In this document: positions 9,087-18,577 of the stretch, piece after piece
How positions within the stretch are numbered: the first letter of the stretch is position 1
Layout: every line of letters begins with the position of its first letter
Assembly: GCA_903844735.1 (NCBI GenBank)
Contig: CAIMUX010000121.1
Span: forward strand, 50,314 to 114,313
Source: Candidatus Eiseniibacteriota bacterium
GTDB taxonomy: Bacteria > Eisenbacteria > RBG-16-71-46 > CAIMUX01
Length of the DNA stretch: 64,000 nucleotides
Direction: 5' to 3'
Translations under genes and position numbers: made by a program
The notes under the pieces: model-generated
Told to the model about the DNA's origin: nothing
Seen by the model: only the letters and a program-made list of their open reading frames with translations
The model's database searches: none

Positions 9087-10580
9087 TCACTGCAGGGTGC
9101 CGGGAGCGTTGGTGTAGACGAGCGTGTAGTCGCCGGTCCCCAACTCATCGACGAAGATGAACTTCAGGCCAAGCTTCTGGCCGGGAGTGATGTACTCCGG
9201 GAGGAGGGGATCGCCGCGGGTGGCGTATTCCCAAACTTCGTAGGCGCGGTTGTCGAATCGCGAGCGCCGCTTGGTCAGTCGACTGCTCGCCCCGTCGCCG
9301 GTCTCATCGTCGGCGGCCATTTCCTCGGGGATCGCCCCCCAAAGCAGGTTACCGTCATGGGGATTGAGCTCCGCACGGACCTCGTCCGCCGGTCCCAACC
9401 GGATGAAGACGCGCCCTCGGTCGGAGAGCATCCCCGTGCGCTGCCCTCGGAAAAACAGGTCGGCGTGGGCTCGGCGCTCCTCGAAGACGCGCTCGAGCGA
9501 GTTGATTGCACCGGACTCACTCGGAGCGCGGCTGTTCCACAAATCGAGAAAGAACGTCTCCTGCGCTCCGCGATCAAGTTTCTCGAATCTCTCAAACTCC
9601 GGGGACGGGAGGATAACGCGCGCAATATCTAGGAATTCGGCCTGGCTACGCATCCAGCTTCGTTCGTCCCATACCACTTGGAAAGCTCCCGTCGCCTGCG
9701 CCAACGGTTCACCCGCCCCGTCCAGGCGGTGGAGCGTGACCTCCATGCTGTAGGCACCGCCACGCAGCCCCGACAGATCATACCGCCGCAGCATCCAGGT
9801 AGCCTCCGCGGACACGGCCAGCGTCTCTCGCTCCGCGGCGACCTCTAGTAGGTCGGGTAGATGCAGCACACGTCGCGTCTCCACCAGCGCTCCGGCTTCC
9901 TTGCCCTCGCCGGGATACCGTTCCCAATAGACCGTGAGGAACGGTTGGAAAAGTCCGTAGTAGCGATAGGGGTTCGGCTCGAGGCGGGTCCGGACTCCGC
10001 TGAGCCCACCCCTCGCGACGTCCGCATCGACGGTCGCGCTTGGTCCCCAGGCGAAGAGGAGGTCGCTCAGCCTTCCCGGCACGGCCGGTTCCCCCTCCGG
10101 AACGATCCGCCCGGCAAGCTCGCCGTCGAGTCGCTTGTCTCGGAGTTGATCGACGAGTCCCCGCTTGCTTCGGTCCAGATCCTCCACCCGCACGCGCAGA
10201 CCGACTGTTCCTTCCACCCAGCGGGGAAAAAGCCGCAGCCACCCTCGAGAAACAGGAAAGCCGCCATCCTCACGTGAAGCCGCGGGCGGGAGCCGGACTT
10301 CCGTGCGAAAACGGCCGAGGGATCGCTTCCGCCGATCCAGCGGCTCGATCTCGACGGAGAGCCTCGCGCTGTCGTTCTCCGCTAGCAGGCTGTCCCGCGG
10401 GACGGAGATGGCCACCTCCACGATCGGGCCGTCGGGACCCCGGAATCGAGCGGCGTCCGCCTGAAACATGATGTTCCCGCGTGCCTCGAGGGGAAACACA
10501 TCCTGGAGCGGATCGGAGGCAAATACCGGCCAGAACCCGGCTATCAGCGGCCATAGGAAAAGCAGCGCTTTTGATCCCAC
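9087..10580 (-). CDS. GWxTD domain-containing secreted protein
   Basis: 497 residues. I start it at the GTG at 10580, because GGAGGTGAG lies 4 nt upstream and the protein then opens with a signal peptide (SKALLFLWPLIAGFWPVFAS). The C-terminal part from about residue 383 (DRGRVFIRLGP, then YEVWEYA) matches the GWxTD-domain family found in Acidobacteria, FCB and related phyla. The family signature Gly-Trp-x-Thr-Asp is here Gly-Met-Leu-Ser-Asp. The first two thirds are beta-rich. Likely periplasmic; the family's biochemical role is unknown. It is the last gene of the TonB-receptor cluster. Confidence 0.75.
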   Translation of the reverse strand: MGSKALLFLWPLIAGFWPVFASDPLQDVFPLEARGNIMFQADAARFRGPDGPIVEVAISVPRDSLLAENDSARLSVEIEPLDRRKRSLGRFRTEVRLPPAASREDGGFPVSRGWLRLFPRWVEGTVGLRVRVEDLDRSKRGLVDQLRDKRLDGELAGRIVPEGEPAVPGRLSDLLFAWGPSATVDADVARGGLSGVRTRLEPNPYRYYGLFQPFLTVYWERYPGEGKEAGALVETRRVLHLPDLLEVAAERETLAVSAEATWMLRRYDLSGLRGGAYSMEVTLHRLDGAGEPLAQATGAFQVVWDERSWMRSQAEFLDIARVILPSPEFERFEKLDRGAQETFFLDLWNSRAPSESGAINSLERVFEERRAHADLFFRGQRTGMLSDRGRVFIRLGPADEVRAELNPHDGNLLWGAIPEEMAADDETGDGASSRLTKRRSRFDNRAYEVWEYATRGDPLLPEYITPGQKLGLKFIFVDELGTGDYTLVYTNAPGTLQ

Positions 10581-10644
10581 CGGCTCACCTCCGGCGTCCC
10601 GCACCTTCCCGGAGACAACAATCTGCGTCTCCGAGTCTTCCCTC

Positions 10645-10680
10645 ACAAACGCAAGAACCCCGGCCGCGCACCGGCCGGGG
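10645..10680 (-). terminator. hairpin terminator after the PorV-like gene
   Basis: Minus-strand CCCCGGCC and GGCCGGGG arms with a 7-nt loop (10658-10680), followed by a T-rich tail TTCTTGCGTTTG. It lies just past the stop of the PorV/PorQ-like gene and may attenuate read-through into the GWxTD gene, which starts 65 nt further on. Confidence 0.6.
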
Positions 10681-10710
10681 CCCGATCGTTACGCCGTCTC
10701 CGAGACCGGC

Positions 10711-11649
10711 TCAGAACCGAAAGTCGACCGACACACGATGAACCGCCGGCATGGCGCCCATGTCGGTATACGCGTAGTCCACCCGGGCCTCGGAGTTCAG
10801 CGCGGCGGCGAGCTTGAAGCCGAGCCCGGCGCTGAATGTCTCCAGATCAGAGTTGAACTGGTACCCGCTTCGCACGAAGAAGAACTCCTTGAAGCCGTAT
10901 TCCATCCCCCAGCTCGCCCGTTCGCTGTTGTCCGGCGGGTGACTGAAGTCACCGGCCATGAGAACCATCTGGCTGCCGGACTCGTAAAGGTTCATCGACA
11001 TCCCGACCCTAAAGACGGTCGGCATCTTCACCTGACTCTCGATGAATGTCATGTCGCTACCGATATTTTGGATCGCCATTCCGATGCGGAGACTGCGGTA
11101 TCCTGTGTTGTACAGCGTGCCGAAGTCGAAAATGACGGCGCTTCCTGTGTATGATGCGAGCGAGGACTGCAGGTAACTCGCACCGATCCCGGCCGAGAAC
11201 TTGTCGGTGAGCGAGCGGCCATACGTGACACCCAACGCCATGTCCCCCGAGTCAGACGATCGGCCCTCGCCCTCGGGACGAAAGACAGTACGGACCTGCT
11301 GCTCGTCCATGTAGAGGCTGCGGGCGCTGATCCCGATCGTCCCCGGGAGAAACCGGGTGTGGAAAAGATAGGTGGCCTGCGCGTAACCGATATCCGCCAG
11401 CCAGGTCGTGTGATTGATGCTGAGTACGCCCTTCTGGATGCGGGCGATTCCCGCGGGGTTCCAATAGACAGCGGTCGCGTCATCGGCCACGGAGACAAAC
11501 GAACTCCCCATGGCAACCGCCCGGGCGCCGATCCCGATCTTGAGGACCTGTCCTCCGATCGTACCGACCTTGGCGAACTGGCGCGCGCTGTGCGCCAAGC
11601 CCGGGCTGATCAAGGCCAATGCCACCATCAGGATCAAGATGCGCTTCAC
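10711..11649 (-). CDS. PorV/PorQ-family outer-membrane protein
   Basis: 312 residues with signal peptide (ILILMVALALISPGLAHS). The conserved opening IGARAVAMGSSFVSVADD followed by AVYWNPAG is the hallmark of the PorV/PorQ and related OmpP1/FadL-like barrels, and the rest is alternating beta strands ending in VDFRF, a C-terminal barrel signature. In Bacteroidetes PorV acts with the type IX secretion system; here the next gene upstream encodes a protein with a FlgD-like sorting domain, which fits. Start GTG at 11649 with GGAGGAG upstream. Confidence 0.8.
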   Translation of the reverse strand: MKRILILMVALALISPGLAHSARQFAKVGTIGGQVLKIGIGARAVAMGSSFVSVADDATAVYWNPAGIARIQKGVLSINHTTWLADIGYAQATYLFHTRFLPGTIGISARSLYMDEQQVRTVFRPEGEGRSSDSGDMALGVTYGRSLTDKFSAGIGASYLQSSLASYTGSAVIFDFGTLYNTGYRSLRIGMAIQNIGSDMTFIESQVKMPTVFRVGMSMNLYESGSQMVLMAGDFSHPPDNSERASWGMEYGFKEFFFVRSGYQFNSDLETFSAGLGFKLAAALNSEARVDYAYTDMGAMPAVHRVSVDFRF

Positions 11650-11692
11650 CCGACTCCTCCTTCGCTCCTGCCGCCCAGAGACCTTCTCGGCC

Positions 11693-14179
11693 TCAGCGAA
11701 CCACCACGAAACGTCCCACCTTGCTCTTGCCGCCGCACTCCACCAAGTAGATGTAAATTCCGGCGACGATATCCTGCCCGTTCCGGCTAATCAGGTCCCA
11801 ATAGACGTCTCCCTGCGCGCGACCACCGCCGGCACCCAGGTGATCGAGTGTCCTCACCAGATCGCCCGCCAATGTGTAGATCTTCACCGTGCAGGCCTCA
11901 TTCGGCAAACCCACGAACGCCAGCTTCGTTCCGGTCGGGTCGGCTTTGCTCGGCGTGAGATCCCATCCATTGGGGTTCTTTCCCGCGATATATGGGTTCG
12001 GCACGACATAGATTCCGCCCAGATCGCCGGAGGGACTGGAGTCCCACCGCGGATACACGGCGTCTCTCTCCATCGCGGTGGGACTACCCTCCAGAAGGAT
12101 TCGCTTCCCCGTTCTCGAGTCCCACCAGGTGGCGAAAGCGGTGACATCATAGAAATAGATCATCCCGTTCTTGAGGCCCATCGTGTCTCGATAGCTATAC
12201 CGCCCGATAGGGTACCGCCATTTGAACGCTTCGGTGGTATCGCTCGACCCGGTGGGAACAGGTCCGAACGAGTCAGGCGTCGCGTGGACGTACCTAGGCT
12301 CCGAATCCTTCAGCAGGTAGTACGGCGAGTCGACGCCGAGGCTGTCCTCGGGATCAAGGGACAGGGCCGCAATCAGCTGCCAGTCGCTCGGCCCCGGCCC
12401 CGGCGATCCCACCGGCCGGTTCCAACCCTCGACGCGCCAGACTTTGTATCCCGTGAAAAGAATCGTCTTCTGAACCGGGTCCGCGATAAGTTCAGCCTGG
12501 TTGTCCCACGCGATCTCGACCCAGCGATCGCCCGAGGTAGCATTGGCCGCAGGAGCCGGGGGAGCCACCGGACCCACCCAGTGAATGAGCGCTTCCAGGC
12601 CGGGGCCGTTTGCTGCCGCCGTGTTGTCAGGAAACAACGGGGTGCAGCACTCGCAGTCGTGATCCGCGTAGTTGTCAGGGATGCAATAGCTCTCTTTGAT
12701 CGTTCGAACAGTCGGGGTCAGCGAATCGCAAGGATCCTTGTAGATCAGCGGCTCGCCGACCACCAAAGCCCGGAGACATGTCTCTTTCCCGTTCATGCCG
12801 GTCAGGGGATCTCCATCCGCGTTGCGCCACTGACCGTTGTAGATGGTCTGGGCGTTCACCGCATTCGTCAGCATCCCGTTCAAGCCCGTGCCGACCACGA
12901 AAGCGACTTGGAGCTGCAAAACCTCCCCGGCCGCCATTTCTGAAAACGGCCCCGCAGAGAAACAATAACGGTAGTCGTCCGGCGCGCCGGTGATCCGCGT
13001 CGGTGTCGTCCCCGCTTGCAGCAGGTCGTACCGTTGTGTGTCATTGGCTGGATCGCCGGCGGGATATGGATTTCCTCCGTTGAAGAAACGCGCCGTATGC
13101 ACCTTCACTTCGGAGGGCGCCCGCTCGCCGGAAGGGTCGGTGGTGTGCCCGAGGAACATTCCCCCGAAGTAGCCTTCGACATCGCCGCCCATGGCCCCCG
13201 CCCCGTCATCCGGGACATCGTACATGTAGCAAATATTCAGAGACAGCTTCTGGTCGGCGCACTTCATGTGTGTGCCGGTCACCCGTTGATCGCACTCAAA
13301 GCTGACGGCCGGGTTGGTGAAAGTCGTGTCCCTGGCGTAAAAGGCCCCGCGGTCATCCGAGTAGTAGTCGGGGTTGCTTTTCGGCCCCACGTCGGAATCG
13401 ACGAAAAAGCCGAGGTACACCTGGCGGAGTGTCTCGAATCCGTCGTTGACGATCTTGAAGTCCAATCCGATAAACTCGTTGGCACCCTCGGTCGACCAGG
13501 CATAGCTCTCCTGGTGGACGCGAACGCCGAGCGGCCGGTGCTCGGTCCAACGCGCTCGCGCCTCCTCGGTATAATCCCAGTACTCGCAGGAAAACATCTG
13601 CTGAGAGATCGCCGCAAAGTCCTCGTCAATCCTCCCGTCCCCATCGTCGTCCTTGCCGTTGACAGGATCCTCGTCGATGTTCCCGTCGCGATCGTCGTCC
13701 GGCTCCGTGGAAAAGCCCTGGCGGTTCCCCTTCAAGGCACCCTCGAAGCTCGCGTAGATGTGGTCCACCGGGGCCAGGCTCGGACGAAGCTCGGTCTCGT
13801 AGGCTCCGGTCGAGACGTAGGCGAGGTTGTCACTGGCCACCGCACCGATCCACATGGAGGCCGCGAACAGGTACTCACCACCCCGCCAGGCGGCCGCCGA
13901 TTCCTGCGGAACATACCCGATGTTCCCGATGATCCCGAGATTGGTGATCATCACGTCCAACAGGCCGACATTGTGCCGCCTTCGTCCGAGCTCCGGGTTC
14001 TCCTCGTTAATCCTGTTGGCGTAGACCTTGTCCCCGGCATCCAGAGGATGGTATGCGCCGACCAAATCCACCCGCGCTCCGGCCAAGAACAGAAGCGTCA
14101 GCAAGGCGGCCCGTAGTGACCGCCCACCGACACTATCCGCAATGGACGGCTTCGACAGGCAGGTGCGATCTTTCAACAT
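11693..14179 (-). CDS. large secreted protein with FlgD-like C-terminal sorting domain
   Basis: 828 residues. Signal sequence at about 20-45. At about 145-170 it has two Asp-rich calcium-type loops (DDDRDGNIDED and KDDDGDGRIDED), and a cluster of cysteines near residue 510. The last 90 residues (beginning KLAFVGLPNEACTVKIYTL and ending KVGRFVVVR) are a FlgD-Ig/type IX secretion-type sorting domain. The middle is beta-rich without a known catalytic motif. I start at the ATG at 14179 (AGCGGGGAG upstream), 14 nt past the TonB receptor stop. Probably surface-exposed and exported with help of the PorV-like product downstream. Confidence 0.7.
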   Translation of the reverse strand: MLKDRTCLSKPSIADSVGGRSLRAALLTLLFLAGARVDLVGAYHPLDAGDKVYANRINEENPELGRRRHNVGLLDVMITNLGIIGNIGYVPQESAAAWRGGEYLFAASMWIGAVASDNLAYVSTGAYETELRPSLAPVDHIYASFEGALKGNRQGFSTEPDDDRDGNIDEDPVNGKDDDGDGRIDEDFAAISQQMFSCEYWDYTEEARARWTEHRPLGVRVHQESYAWSTEGANEFIGLDFKIVNDGFETLRQVYLGFFVDSDVGPKSNPDYYSDDRGAFYARDTTFTNPAVSFECDQRVTGTHMKCADQKLSLNICYMYDVPDDGAGAMGGDVEGYFGGMFLGHTTDPSGERAPSEVKVHTARFFNGGNPYPAGDPANDTQRYDLLQAGTTPTRITGAPDDYRYCFSAGPFSEMAAGEVLQLQVAFVVGTGLNGMLTNAVNAQTIYNGQWRNADGDPLTGMNGKETCLRALVVGEPLIYKDPCDSLTPTVRTIKESYCIPDNYADHDCECCTPLFPDNTAAANGPGLEALIHWVGPVAPPAPAANATSGDRWVEIAWDNQAELIADPVQKTILFTGYKVWRVEGWNRPVGSPGPGPSDWQLIAALSLDPEDSLGVDSPYYLLKDSEPRYVHATPDSFGPVPTGSSDTTEAFKWRYPIGRYSYRDTMGLKNGMIYFYDVTAFATWWDSRTGKRILLEGSPTAMERDAVYPRWDSSPSGDLGGIYVVPNPYIAGKNPNGWDLTPSKADPTGTKLAFVGLPNEACTVKIYTLAGDLVRTLDHLGAGGGRAQGDVYWDLISRNGQDIVAGIYIYLVECGGKSKVGRFVVVR

Positions 14180-14193
14180 GAGTGCTCCCCGCT

Positions 14194-16887
14194 CTAAAAG
14201 CTGTAGGAAAGGCCGACTTTTACCGCGCGCGGGGCACCGTAAACCCGCGGATCGTACACCGGCACCCAATCCCCGATACCGTCGCCAGTGAGATCCTCGC
14301 CGATGTAGGCCCCGCCGCCGCGTCCGGTCTCTGTGTAGTAGATGTCGTAGTCGTTGACGGTGCGCCCCGGCGGCGTCGGGAAGTTGGACGGACTCAGCAT
14401 CGTGATATTCTCGGTGTCAAGGATGTTCTGGCCGTCGAGAAAGACTCGGAAACGCTGGCCCCAAATCTGATAGAACTTCTCGATCTTCGCGTCGAGGCCC
14501 GTAGTCGACGGCAGCCGGCGCGAGTTGACGACTTCAGGCTTCAGCTCGCGGGTGTTTCGCCCCCACGGTGTGTAGGGAAATCCACTCTCGTAACTCCAGA
14601 TGAACGAGGCCGACCAAGCCCCCGGCTGCGCCAGAACGAACTGGACCGAAAAGTTGTGCCGGACATCCCAGTCCAGGGCCTGCTCGGAAATCGGCAGATA
14701 GACGAAGTTCGACTGGGTGGCCTGGGCCGGGTCAGAGGCGACCCCGGTGGCGACCGAAAAATTGTAGTTCAGCTCCCCCGAGAAGTTGTTGGCAAAGCGC
14801 CGGGTAAGCGTCGCTTCGAAGCCCCGCGAAGAGGCGTAGTCGCGGTTCACCCAGTAGGTGACGTTTCCGACCTGTCCGTCCACAGCGAGTTCCTCGCTGG
14901 TGAGGAGTCCGAAGATGTCTTTGTAGTAGACCGAGAACTGCCCGGAAACAGCTTCGTTGAAAAGGTGCTGGATAGCAGCTTGGTAAGAAACGGTTGTCTC
15001 GTTGGTAAGATTGGCGTTGCCCCGGGTGCGCCCGTCCAGGACTTGCCGATCGTCGAAGATATAGCTCCGATCCGGAATTTGATAGAATCGCCCGTAGTGA
15101 AAGCTAAACACATCCCGGTCCGAGATCGGGTACGCGATGCCCACGCGCGGCGACCACTGCTTCTTGACGCGTTCCTTCACTTCACTGATCGAAAGCTGTT
15201 CGCCTACACTGAAGACATCGTAGCGAAGCCCGATATTGAGCACCATCCCCTCGTGCTCCCACTTATCCTGAAGGTAGGCTCCGCCCTCCGGGTTGTAGTA
15301 GTGATAGCGCGTTCGGGTGCCAATCTCCCCGGCTGCACTGGTCTGATAGGCGTTATCGACCTGGTAGTAGCGCATATCGTTGTACGCCGCATCAATGCCG
15401 CTTTGAAAGGTATGGCGCCGGCGCTTGCGGGTGACGTCAATCTTGGAGCCGTAGACCTTGGTTTCGCGGTGACTCAGCGTGGGGTAATCACCGCCGGTGG
15501 CGAAGAACTCGCTGGAAGCCATGTCTCGGGGATCGTAGTTAAAGTAGAAGTCGCGCGCCGTCCCCTCATACTCCCAGGGATCCTTTCCCTGCACCCGCGT
15601 ATCGCTGAAGAAGGAATTTCGACTCAGCTTCACCGAATAAAAGGTCGCGGCGTCGAGAGCGTGGCTCCATGCCAGTTTCACCTGCCCGAACTTGCGCTGG
15701 AAATTCGGAGTGTGCTCGGCCGCATTGTAGTACACATAGGAGGAGTCGAGTTGGGTCGGCGACCAACGTCCCCGGCGGCGGATCACCTCTCCGGTGCGGG
15801 TTGTGTCGAGGAACGTCGCGACGTAGCCGGACCGGCTCCAGATGTGATAGTAGACATCGGACCGGTTCCGTTCGTTGAGCAGCTCGGCGGTCAGCTTCTG
15901 GGTCTTCCCCGGCCGCCAGGCGAGCTTTCCTTGGAGCTTCACTGTGTTTGACTTGCGGTCTCCCACCGAAATGAAATTCAGGATCTTCGTTCGACTCCGC
16001 CGACGGTTTGTCATCGGATAGTTGTCCTGGAAAACCCCCTCTCCGGAAACATAGTAGGTAAGGTTTCTCACCGGGCTCGGTCCGCCGATCCCCAGAGTGA
16101 AGCGGTCCAGGTTGTCAAAGGTGTTGTCGGGCTGGCCATAGTCGTCGGTAATGTACGACAGATTGCCCTCGAAGCTGTCGCCCCCCTCCCGAGTCTTATA
16201 GTTGATGACAGCGGACTGGGCATTTCCGTACTGAGCGTCGAGTCCGCCCATGATCTGCTCGACGTCCTCGATGGCGACCATGGCGAGACTGACGGCACCA
16301 CCCACCAGCGGGTCGCGTACGGGAACGCCGTCGACCTGAATCTGTACTTCGCCCGCGCGGCCGCCGCGGATATGGAGCCCGTCAGCACGCGCGACCACGC
16401 CGGCCTTGAGGGCGATGAGATCCGTGATGTCGCTGACCGGGAGATTGGCCGCGTCGTCGGTGTTGATCGTATAGCCGGTCTGCGTGCTCTTGGTCTTGAT
16501 CCGCTCGCGCACCGCTACGATCTCGACTTCCTGGATGGTGGTCGGCTTCTCCTTGATCTTGAACTCGACGGTGGCCGTGCTGCCCGCCGCCACCACCACG
16601 CCGGTGACCGACTGATCTTCGTATCCGACCATAGTCACGCGCACCGCGTAGGTTCCCGGGGGGATATTGACGACCTTGAAGGATCCATCGTCCTTCGTGA
16701 ACGCACCCCAGGTGGACCCCACGATGACCACGTTGGCGTAGGCCAGAGGTTTGCCGTCGCTGCTCGTAACCTTCCCCGCGATACTGCCGTTGGTCTGGGC
16801 CGCCGCGACGGAAGCAAGCAAGGCCAGACTGACGAAAACGGCAAGCCCGGACAGAAAGCCCAAACGATGGGTGCCTCGGGTCCTCAT
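14194..16887 (-). CDS. TonB-dependent receptor with carboxypeptidase-regulatory N-domain
   Basis: 897 residues. Start ATG at 16887 has AAGGAGTG upstream and gives a clear signal peptide (LAVFVSLALLASVAAA). Residues 27-110 are a CarboxypepD_reg/CNA-B-like domain, about 120-230 the plug domain (ADGLHIRGGRAGEVQIQVDG), and the rest a 22-strand-type barrel ending KVGLSYSF. The receptor imports a substrate across the outer membrane using TonB energy; the ligand is unknown. It has a strong sigma70-type promoter 120 nt upstream and leads a unit with the FlgD-like protein, PorV-like protein and GWxTD protein. Confidence 0.88.
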   Translation of the reverse strand: MRTRGTHRLGFLSGLAVFVSLALLASVAAAQTNGSIAGKVTSSDGKPLAYANVVIVGSTWGAFTKDDGSFKVVNIPPGTYAVRVTMVGYEDQSVTGVVVAAGSTATVEFKIKEKPTTIQEVEIVAVRERIKTKSTQTGYTINTDDAANLPVSDITDLIALKAGVVARADGLHIRGGRAGEVQIQVDGVPVRDPLVGGAVSLAMVAIEDVEQIMGGLDAQYGNAQSAVINYKTREGGDSFEGNLSYITDDYGQPDNTFDNLDRFTLGIGGPSPVRNLTYYVSGEGVFQDNYPMTNRRRSRTKILNFISVGDRKSNTVKLQGKLAWRPGKTQKLTAELLNERNRSDVYYHIWSRSGYVATFLDTTRTGEVIRRRGRWSPTQLDSSYVYYNAAEHTPNFQRKFGQVKLAWSHALDAATFYSVKLSRNSFFSDTRVQGKDPWEYEGTARDFYFNYDPRDMASSEFFATGGDYPTLSHRETKVYGSKIDVTRKRRRHTFQSGIDAAYNDMRYYQVDNAYQTSAAGEIGTRTRYHYYNPEGGAYLQDKWEHEGMVLNIGLRYDVFSVGEQLSISEVKERVKKQWSPRVGIAYPISDRDVFSFHYGRFYQIPDRSYIFDDRQVLDGRTRGNANLTNETTVSYQAAIQHLFNEAVSGQFSVYYKDIFGLLTSEELAVDGQVGNVTYWVNRDYASSRGFEATLTRRFANNFSGELNYNFSVATGVASDPAQATQSNFVYLPISEQALDWDVRHNFSVQFVLAQPGAWSASFIWSYESGFPYTPWGRNTRELKPEVVNSRRLPSTTGLDAKIEKFYQIWGQRFRVFLDGQNILDTENITMLSPSNFPTPPGRTVNDYDIYYTETGRGGGAYIGEDLTGDGIGDWVPVYDPRVYGAPRAVKVGLSYSF

Positions 16888-17008
16888 GGCAGCACTCCTT
16901 CCGCAGGACTCAATCCGTCGGTAAACCCGGCGGAACGTCACCTCTTCCTGCTCCGTCTCTCGCTGCTCCGATCCTGTCCGGAGGGAGTCCGCGCCCAACC
17001 CTGCCAAC

Positions 17009-17037
17009 ATGTTACCCACACTCCCCATTTCTGTCAA
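17009..17037 (-). promoter_or_regulatory. sigma70-type promoter of the TonB receptor unit
   Basis: Minus-strand TTGACA (17032-17037), 17 bp spacer, TAACAT (17009-17014): nearly perfect consensus. The leader to the ATG at 16887 would be about 115 nt, long enough to hold regulatory structure, though I see no known riboswitch in it. Confidence 0.75.
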
Positions 17038-17064
17038 GGCCCCGTGCGCATTTCCTGCGGGGCC
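17038..17064. terminator. GC-rich hairpin between two units
   Basis: Arms GGCCCCG and CGGGGCC with a 13-nt loop, directly abutting the -35 box of the TonB unit and 25 nt past the stop of the upstream barrel gene. No T tract follows, so termination efficiency is uncertain. Confidence 0.4.
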
Positions 17065-17089
17065 GCGCCCGCCACTCCGGGCCCGCCCC

Positions 17090-18577
17090 CTAGAAAAGAA
17101 ACCGTGCCGAGATCGCCAAGTCTCTGGCCCCGGCCTCCCGATTGGCCGCGCCGGGCACGTCGGGGTGCTCTCTCCAGACCCAAAGGAAGGTGTCGAGGGC
17201 GACCAAACCGCCCCGCGGCACATAGCCGAGTCCAAACGTAAGTCCACGGGAAAGACCAAGGCTGGCCGGCTCACCCACGGCATGATCCTGGCTACGCCAC
17301 TGATACCCCGCCCGCACAATGAGGTCGCGGGCGAAGAAGTACTCGGCGCCGGTCCGGGCTTCGTAACCCCTCGTTGTCTGCGTCAGTGCCTGCCGAAGAC
17401 GCGCCGAGTCGAGCTCACCTCCATCCACCGCAGTTTCGACACCGGCCCGCAGACGATCGTCCCGCAGCAGGACCGCACCAAGCCCGGCGGCGAACCGCCA
17501 GACTGTCAGCTTCGCAATTTCCTGATCACGCGAACCGGTAAAATTCGAATTTGCAGCCGTCACTCGGCTGTCGAGTTTCCGGTAAAGACCTTCGCCACCC
17601 AGTTGCAGGTGCCGGGCGAAACGCCAGGATGCCCGCCCCTGTGTGTCCCAGCCGTGTTCGGTCTCCGTGAAACTCGGAAGCAGATTGGCATAGTTGACTC
17701 GGCTCGGGTTCAAGGGGAAGCGGTCGGACCAGCTGATCGTCGCCTCTTCGGTCCCCTCACGGCGCAGCCGCCCCACAGCCACGCCGAAGGCGAGCGGGCC
17801 CAGTCCCTCCGGGCGGACCAACGTGAGCCGCATTTGCGTGGCTGGCCGGCGCCACTCGAAACGATCACCGTGGAAGCCTGCCGGATCGGCGCTGAAGCCC
17901 ATAATGCGAACTCGGTCGGCATCAAGTTGAGCGCCGACCGACATCCCGGCCCGGCGGAGGTCCCACGCCGCCGCGACGGTCAGACGGCGGCTCTCCGACG
18001 TGTGGCGGATGGCGAAGATATCCGAGGAAACCAGGTCTTCGTTGTCGGAGGCGGTCGCTACGCCGACGGCCGCCGTGATCGGGCCAAAGACCTGGTTGAC
18101 GAAGAAGCGCGAATCCGGACCGCTCACGCGGCTGTTCGGACCATAGGTCAGCCGCGCGTCGTAGCCCCGCCAGAACAGGGTCATGCCCAGGGCATGGCTG
18201 GCCTCACGGTGGTACACGACGTCCAGCCCGCCATCCTCAAAGTCCAAACGACTCCGTTGCCGCACATCCTGTCCATGGTAGACCGTGTTCAAGTCGACAA
18301 AAGCGTTGTTGCGGCCGAGCCAGCTTTCCACGCTCCACCCGCCCCGGTCACTGAGCACGCCGGCGAGATTGCCGCCGAAGTCGGAAAGGTTCAACTCGTT
18401 GTTCTCGTCAGGAATGACGAGGTGCAGGCCGCCCATGGCGTCGAGCCGTAGGGAGGGGCGAGCCTCGGAAACCGCCTGGCCGCGGCGAGCGGCGTCGAAA
18501 GAGAGATACTGCGCCCCTGCCATGCTGGGAAGAACCAGCAGCACGGCAAAAAGGACCGCTACCACCACCCGCGTCAT
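17090..18577 (-). CDS. predicted outer-membrane barrel protein
   Basis: 495 residues with a signal peptide (VVVAVLFAVLLVLPSMAGA, cleavage after AGAQ) and then alternating polar and hydrophobic strands with many Arg and Gly, ending in the aromatic RFLF, as outer-membrane barrels do. No family recognised. Its ATG overlaps the stop of the heme-type lipoprotein gene by 4 nt (ATGA), so the two are translated together and may form one envelope redox or transport unit. Confidence 0.6.
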   Translation of the reverse strand: MTRVVVAVLFAVLLVLPSMAGAQYLSFDAARRGQAVSEARPSLRLDAMGGLHLVIPDENNELNLSDFGGNLAGVLSDRGGWSVESWLGRNNAFVDLNTVYHGQDVRQRSRLDFEDGGLDVVYHREASHALGMTLFWRGYDARLTYGPNSRVSGPDSRFFVNQVFGPITAAVGVATASDNEDLVSSDIFAIRHTSESRRLTVAAAWDLRRAGMSVGAQLDADRVRIMGFSADPAGFHGDRFEWRRPATQMRLTLVRPEGLGPLAFGVAVGRLRREGTEEATISWSDRFPLNPSRVNYANLLPSFTETEHGWDTQGRASWRFARHLQLGGEGLYRKLDSRVTAANSNFTGSRDQEIAKLTVWRFAAGLGAVLLRDDRLRAGVETAVDGGELDSARLRQALTQTTRGYEARTGAEYFFARDLIVRAGYQWRSQDHAVGEPASLGLSRGLTFGLGYVPRGGLVALDTFLWVWREHPDVPGAANREAGARDLAISARFLF

